This document shows positions 59,007-64,000 of a stretch of DNA of 64,000 bases, in pieces. A program made the translations under genes and the position numbers. The DNA comes from Datisca glomerata (Eukaryota > Streptophyta > Magnoliopsida > Cucurbitales > Datiscaceae). The stretch's first letter is position 1. Every line of letters begins with the position of its first letter. The notes under the pieces are model-generated. The model saw only the letters and a program-made list of their open reading frames with translations, was not told the origin of the DNA and ran no database searches. The stretch spans positions 875,818 through 939,817 of the forward strand of contig QANY01006266.1 in the NCBI GenBank assembly GCA_003255025.1. Reading direction: 5' to 3'.

Positions 59007-60600
59007 TGGATTGGGTTTTAAAAATTGAAGAAATTAATGAATCACGAACGGTTCGTGGGCGGAATAATATAATTTTTATAAACAAATATTTAGTCATATT
59101 AAATATAAAACCATACAAAGATCATACAAATTTAGATAAATGTATCGAGAACATATAGAAACAATTTTTACCTTTTCTTATAATGGAGAATTTCTGAACT
59201 GGCGGGATCCAATTTATTGTCTCGGGTTCCTCGTTCTTTAGATTCATTGAACTTCAATCGATCTTCACACCAACAATCACTCGTAGGATTTAGAAGTATG
59301 TTTCACAAGGATATTGATAGGAACTGAGTGTGGGCTCTGAAAACAACTAATGAAGAATTTATTTTCTTCCCTAGAGGGTTCGGCGACAACAGGAGGGAGG
59401 AGGGGAGAGTAAACATTTTCTGCTCTATCTAACAATTAGTTTAGCTTAGGGTTAGGTTTGCAACCCCTTTTATATTAATTACGAAATTTACCCATATATC
59501 CCTATATGATAAAACCAAAATTCACCTCCCTTGCACTGCAATATGTGATTTTCATATCTCCCCTAGAGTAGAGACTATGTCTAAATTCATCAATTCAAAT
59601 CGATAAATTAAATTGATCTATATCAATTAATTTATTAATTAATTTTATTTACTAATTATCCAATAATTAGAAAATAACAAATTAATTAATTTGAATATTA
59701 ATTTTGGATTTCACTAATTTATTGATGACACCCATCACATACGGGTTCGGGAAGAGTATCTTGGTCTAAAACACATTTTTGGTTCAAATGATATTTTTTT
59801 CTCATTCATGTCCTTATGAGCTACTCCTAATATCGAATTGAACCACGTGAATAAAGCAATGAGATTCAAATATGCATCTAATTTATCTCCATAAATTCCT
59901 GACCTATTTAATCCCGACATTGTACGACTCCATTATATGTCTGATGCAGAATCAACTCTTGATTCATGCGTACTAAATTTTATGTTGGTGTAAATAAACA
60001 TCTTTATTTCAGGGTCCACAAAATATTTTATGATGTTACCCTTCGTGAATATCAGTAACAAGAGCGGGATATAAAATTACCATTTTACCCCTCTAGTTAT
60101 TATTTCCTTAACTCCTTTATTGATTATGAATAATAAAGAAATATCAGTGAAGTGTCTTATACAGTTCACAATATCTTATTCAATGATTCATGTCATCGAG
60201 TACCAGGTTCGTTTTATTTATTCACACACACCCATAAATAAAGTATAAGGTGATATTGTTACTATTATAATCTTACCACAAATTTCATTTATGTGAATCA
60301 TGCAACTCCAACATAGTTGAATCACGATCCCAACAGCTGATGTATTGTCTGACAATTCGAGCTCACTCATTTAGCGTATCAAAGATCATAAGTAATTAGG
60401 TCAAATTTCGTATTCACCTCAAAATTAAAATAATTATGAAAATATCCTTAAGGTGTAACAATTAGATTCAGAGCTAAATAAATGATTTTGCTCTAAACTA
60501 ATTTGTTACGAGTCTATTCAACATGTTCTATTACATGTTTAGGTCAGCCGTTAGAGTCTCCACTCTCATGCCCCAAGATCGGCATCCTTTGATTCAAACT
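59007..60600 (-). repeat. 5' LTR of the Copia element
   Basis: Partner of 45495-47010, about 80 bp longer because of indels. The inner end TGGATTGGG is clear. The outer end is uncertain: similarity to the left LTR fades near 60600, but the left LTR may itself be cut by the viral insertion. Confidence 0.72.
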
Positions 60601-62190
60601 AATAGTCATAATCAGACTCGATTGCCCAGTTGATCCTAAGATTGAGAATAACATTCTGAGCTATTTCAGAAGAGTTTTTCTGAAAAACCCCACTGTCGTT
60701 ACTCTTTTTACGTTGATAAAAGTTTTAGGATTTGAGTAAATTATAAAACACTTTAATTAAAGGAAAAAATTCATTTATTCATTAAATTCACTAATACAAA
60801 AATGTTAGAGAAATAACTAAATAATCATAAATAGTTATTACACCCTACGTTATCGACATAATTCTAACAAAAAATATATAAATGTGATAATAAAAAATAG
60901 TTGAAGAAAATAAACAGAAAAAAAAGAATAAACAAAAAAAGTACATAGCACTAGCTCATTGTTTGAGTTGGTGCACCAAGGGACAAAGTTGCTGCATGCG
61001 GCTTTGTCCCCTGCAGAGGGTTGTATCGTGCAAACCTCTGTAGTTTTGTTTTGTTTTTTTTTTATTTTTTTTCAAATTTTTATTAAATTATTTTTGGGTA
61101 GAAGTATATCATATCAATTTTGACCATATGCTAGTAATTTCAATTATTTTATTTTTTTTAATAATTGATATTCAAATAGTAAAAAAAATTATGGAGGATA
61201 ATTAGTTAAATCGAGCATCATACACAAAAATAAGTATAAGAAATATCAAAATAAAATATCTTTTTTTATATAAATCTACATTTTTGACTAAAATATCTTT
61301 TTTTATATAAATCTACATTGCTATTCAAATAGCAAACGAATTATTATGGATGGTAACTACTTCAACCAGGTGCCATAAAAATGACAATAAGATCTAAAAA
61401 ATCAACTTGGTATTAGATTAAAAAATATTCAAAGTTTTAATATTTACATAATCGTTATCCATATATATGGATGTTTAACTCTCTACATGGTATTTTAAGT
61501 ATTCTTGATGCATCAACACATTAAAATAAAAACTCAAGATTAAGAGTAAAGAAAATGAAGAAGAATGAACAAATACTCTACTTTTACTTATGGAAGGAAA
61601 AAAATATATACACTACATGAATATAAATGAGAAAGAATGAAGAGCAATGAACAATTTTTTAGCTAAGGTGCAAGAAATTTAAACTACTCTAAAAAAAGAA
61701 TGAGAGAAGATGAATAGTAATAGATAAATAGAAATGTAAACTCTCTTTTTCTCTCTTAGAACATCTCTCTTATTTCACACATTCTCTCTAAAAATATCTT
61801 TTCTCCTTCTCCAAAGACCACCCGTTCAAGTGAATACCTCCTCCCTATTTATAGGCAAAGTTAGGGCTCCCCTTTTTTGCTTTTAGCCCTTATGCTCTTT
61901 TTTTATTTTTTAGTCATTGGACTCTTTTTCTTATTTTTATCCTAGGTTATTTTTCTATTTTAGACATTTGGCTTCTTTTTTTTCAAATCATACATATAGT
62001 CTTAGATTAGTATATGGGCCAAAAAATAAAGTGTGTATATTCAAAGTATTGGACCAGACAAAATATGGTATCTACAACTGCCCCTTTTTGTTCACGCTTC
62101 TAAACTTAGAAGGTATACAAAGGTGTAGATAAGTATTTTGATCGGTATGAGAAAATACTATATGAATAAGGGGAATAGAAACTTTGACTG
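60601..62190. other. AT-rich, no gene recognised
   Basis: Apart from the two hairpins at 60980-61040 nothing is supported. ggtatctacaactgccccttttt at about 62068 resembles text found in plant LTR elements. Confidence 0.4.
60980..61040. repeat. Two adjacent short hairpins
   Basis: gggacaaag (60980-60988) pairs with ctttgtccc (61002-61010). cagagggttg (61014-61023) pairs with caaacctctg (61031-61040), one mismatch. They form an isolated GC-rich island in AT-rich sequence. Confidence 0.8.
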
Positions 62191-62199
62191 ATTCAAGAT

Positions 62200-62975
62200 C
62201 TTTGACCTTGACTCAATTCAGGTTTGATTGAATCGAAAATATTTGAATAGAAAATGGACCTAAATAGACACATGCTTCTATCTCGACTTAAGTATGGTTC
62301 GATTTAATCGAAAATAAAAACAAAATTGGACAGGGATAGACACAAGCTTCAACCTCGACTGAGTTTGGTTTGATTTAACCAAAAATAAAAAATAAAAACA
62401 GACCTGGATAGACACAGGCTTCGACGTGGAGTCAATTCCGGTTCAATTTAACAGAAAATAAAAATAAAAACAGACTTAGATAGACAAAGGCTTCGACCTC
62501 GACTGAGTTTGATTCGATTTAACCGAAAATGAAAAAATGAAAATGGACCTGGATAGGCACATGTTTCGACCTTGACTGAGTCGAGTTCAATTTAACCAAA
62601 AATGTTTAAAATGAAAACGCACCTGGCACTGACATCGGGCTTCGACCGCAACTGGGTTGAGTTCGATTTAACCATATTAATCGAAATAGACCAGGTGTTA
62701 ACACCAGACTTCGACCGCAACTGAGTCGGGTTCGATTTAACTGAAAATAAAAATGAAAACGGACCTGGATAGACACAGGCTTTGACCTCGACTGAGTGTA
62801 GTTCAATTTAACCAAAAATGTTTAAAATGCAAATGAACATAGCGCAGACACTAGGTTTTGACCATAACCGGGTTCGGTTCGATTTAACCATATTAATTGA
62901 AGCATACCAGAGTTGACACCGAACTTTGACCGCGACTGAGTCGGGTTCAATTTAACTGAAAATGATGTTGAAGTT
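62200..62975. repeat. ~72-bp tandem array, about ten units
   Basis: The marker gatagacacaggcttcgacc and variants sits at about 62265, 62337, 62409, 62481 and 62554 (spacing 72-73) and continues to about 62960. Units end with gagttcgatttaaccgaaaa. From 62600 on, a second unit type appears with gacatcgggcttcgaccgcaactg and ttaaccatattaatcgaa, alternating with the first. Confidence 0.88.
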
Positions 62976-64000
62976 TATTTATGCAAGTCTCATATGATAA
63001 CAAAAGCTAGGTCAATGCAAGCTCTAAATACTGTAGTGTCCATAGATTTCAAATGGATGTTCTTAATGATTTGAAATAAATAAAAGCAGTTAGTATGATG
63101 CATGTCTGTGCAATGAAATTCTGAACTTATAATGTAATTGAGATGATCATGGCAGGAACACTATGCATGATTGTGAACATTTTGAAACAAATCTTATGAT
63201 GGTTTTTTTTGGAAAATGGGCCATTTTGGTCATCTCCATCATCCTTCAAAATAGTCACTTGGTCTAGGATCATAGACAACGAGAAATAGAACATGTAGCA
63301 GAGAAAATGGTGTGTTCCTTGGTATTGGATCATGCCCTGGTATTCAGCTTTTCTCAATGATGGACAAATGATTTTCTTTATTTTACTTCTTTCCTTCATT
63401 TTCAAATGTGTAAAACACCCAATAGTGTTCTTTTAGCTTTCACTATGAGCATATTGTCTTGTATCACAGTCTCATCCACTTGTCTATGGTACGATTTTCA
63501 GATATTTACTATAATTGCAACTCATTTTCTTTTCATCAGATCATGCTCTAACATTTGAACTTTATTTTGTGGCAAAGGCAAATGAGAAAAGTGGAGTTTT
63601 ATCTCGATCCATCTTGTAAAATGTCACAATGCTTTTTGTCATTTTCACTATGCATATGCTACATTGTAGCTACATTCCTACTCTTTTTCCCATGGCACCC
63701 TTTCAGGTTTTCATCATGCCTTTAGACTATATTTTTTCTTTTCCTCTTCTTCTTTTTTTTTTATAATTTTTTAAAAGTCATGCTTCTAAGTAATTACAAG
63801 ACTAATTTGCAATTTCATCTACATGCTCTGAATGTTGGGAGAAAGAAATGAAGAAAGTAAAAATGATAGAATATATATTATGACTGAAAAGCCTTTTATT
63901 GGCCAAGAAATGGTGATGGATAAAGATTTGTGGAATAAGATCTTTCTCAATTTTCAGAACGACTCTTTTGAGAAGTAAAAACATTTTACATAACTTCACT
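62976..64000. other. No gene recognised
   Basis: No coding signal with protein character on either strand; runs of pyrimidines near 63740. Confidence 0.4.

Larger units (their letters stand above)
45495..60600 (-). mobile_element. Degenerate Copia retrotransposon carrying a nested pararetrovirus
   Basis: Related ~1.5-1.6-kb segments (45495-47010 and 59007-60600) are LTRs in the same orientation. Minus-strand Copia domains lie between them in the order gag, integrase, RT, RNase H. A PBS-like site sits just inside the right LTR. A 6.6-kb caulimovirid remnant fills the space between the RNase H end (53611) and the left (3') LTR. All coding parts are broken. LTR divergence is obvious by eye, with an indel near 46970 (about 45 bp missing on the left), so the insertion is old. 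Target duplication not identified, because the outer boundary on the right is unclear. Confidence 0.78.

Noticed and set aside
1..64000. CRISPR arrays, bacterial operons or ribosomal RNA genes
   Set aside because: None seen; the tandem arrays have no regular spacer structure, and the intron-containing genes mark this as plant nuclear DNA.

Overview
The window is nuclear DNA of a flowering plant, most likely a eudicot. It is AT-rich, its genes have GT-AG introns, and most of it is degenerate transposable elements. Only two genes look intact. One is a six-exon Yip1-domain membrane protein (29923-32472, 280 aa, + strand). The other is a three-exon NBP35-type cytosolic Fe-S scaffold ATPase (37689-39442, 356 aa, + strand). 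Both reading frames close exactly across the splice junctions I assign. The family cannot be fixed from sequence alone; the pararetrovirus remnant would fit an asterid, but that is only a hint.

Layout. 0.3-3.6 kb: a broken Ulp1-like (C48) cysteine protease on + faces a broken FAR1-type transposase-derived gene on -. 5.4-6.2 kb: broken exon pieces of two unrelated housekeeping genes (a CRM-domain splicing factor and the NatB catalytic subunit NAA20). 7.4-7.8 kb: one terminus of a CACTA element. 9.6-10.6 kb: a 20-bp-based minisatellite. 10.85-16.29 kb: a non-coding LTR element (LARD-like, minus orientation) with 576/586-bp LTRs, a primer-binding site and near-matching 5-bp flanks; it contains several internal tandem arrays. 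17.2-17.6 kb: another tandem array. 20.4-21.4 kb: a small TIR element with a GC-rich insert. 21.4-29.7 kb: a Mutator-like element with TIRs, a 9-10 bp target duplication, a degenerate MURA transposase on + and a convergent DUF1985/Ulp1-family gene on -. It ends about 180 bp before the Yip1 gene.

33-41 kb: NBP35 with a fold-back MITE just upstream. The gene is bracketed by inverted copies of a ~310-bp retroelement segment; a gag fragment lies next to one copy, and a second member of the 20.4-kb TIR family lies between them. 42.3-43.1 kb: a broken RNase H-fold gene of LINE ancestry. 45.5-60.6 kb: a degenerate Copia retrotransposon on - (LTRs about 1.5-1.6 kb, PBS, gag, integrase, RT, RNase H) with a rearranged endogenous caulimovirid (47.0-53.6 kb) lodged between its RNase H end and its 3' LTR. 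60.6-64 kb: mostly unassigned, with a ~72-bp tandem array and a pair of small hairpins.

The main theme is repeated nesting: gene-fragment capture, two convergent transposase/Ulp1-family pairs, and a pararetrovirus mosaic inside a retrotransposon. All of the mobile-element coding regions are broken by stops or frameshifts.
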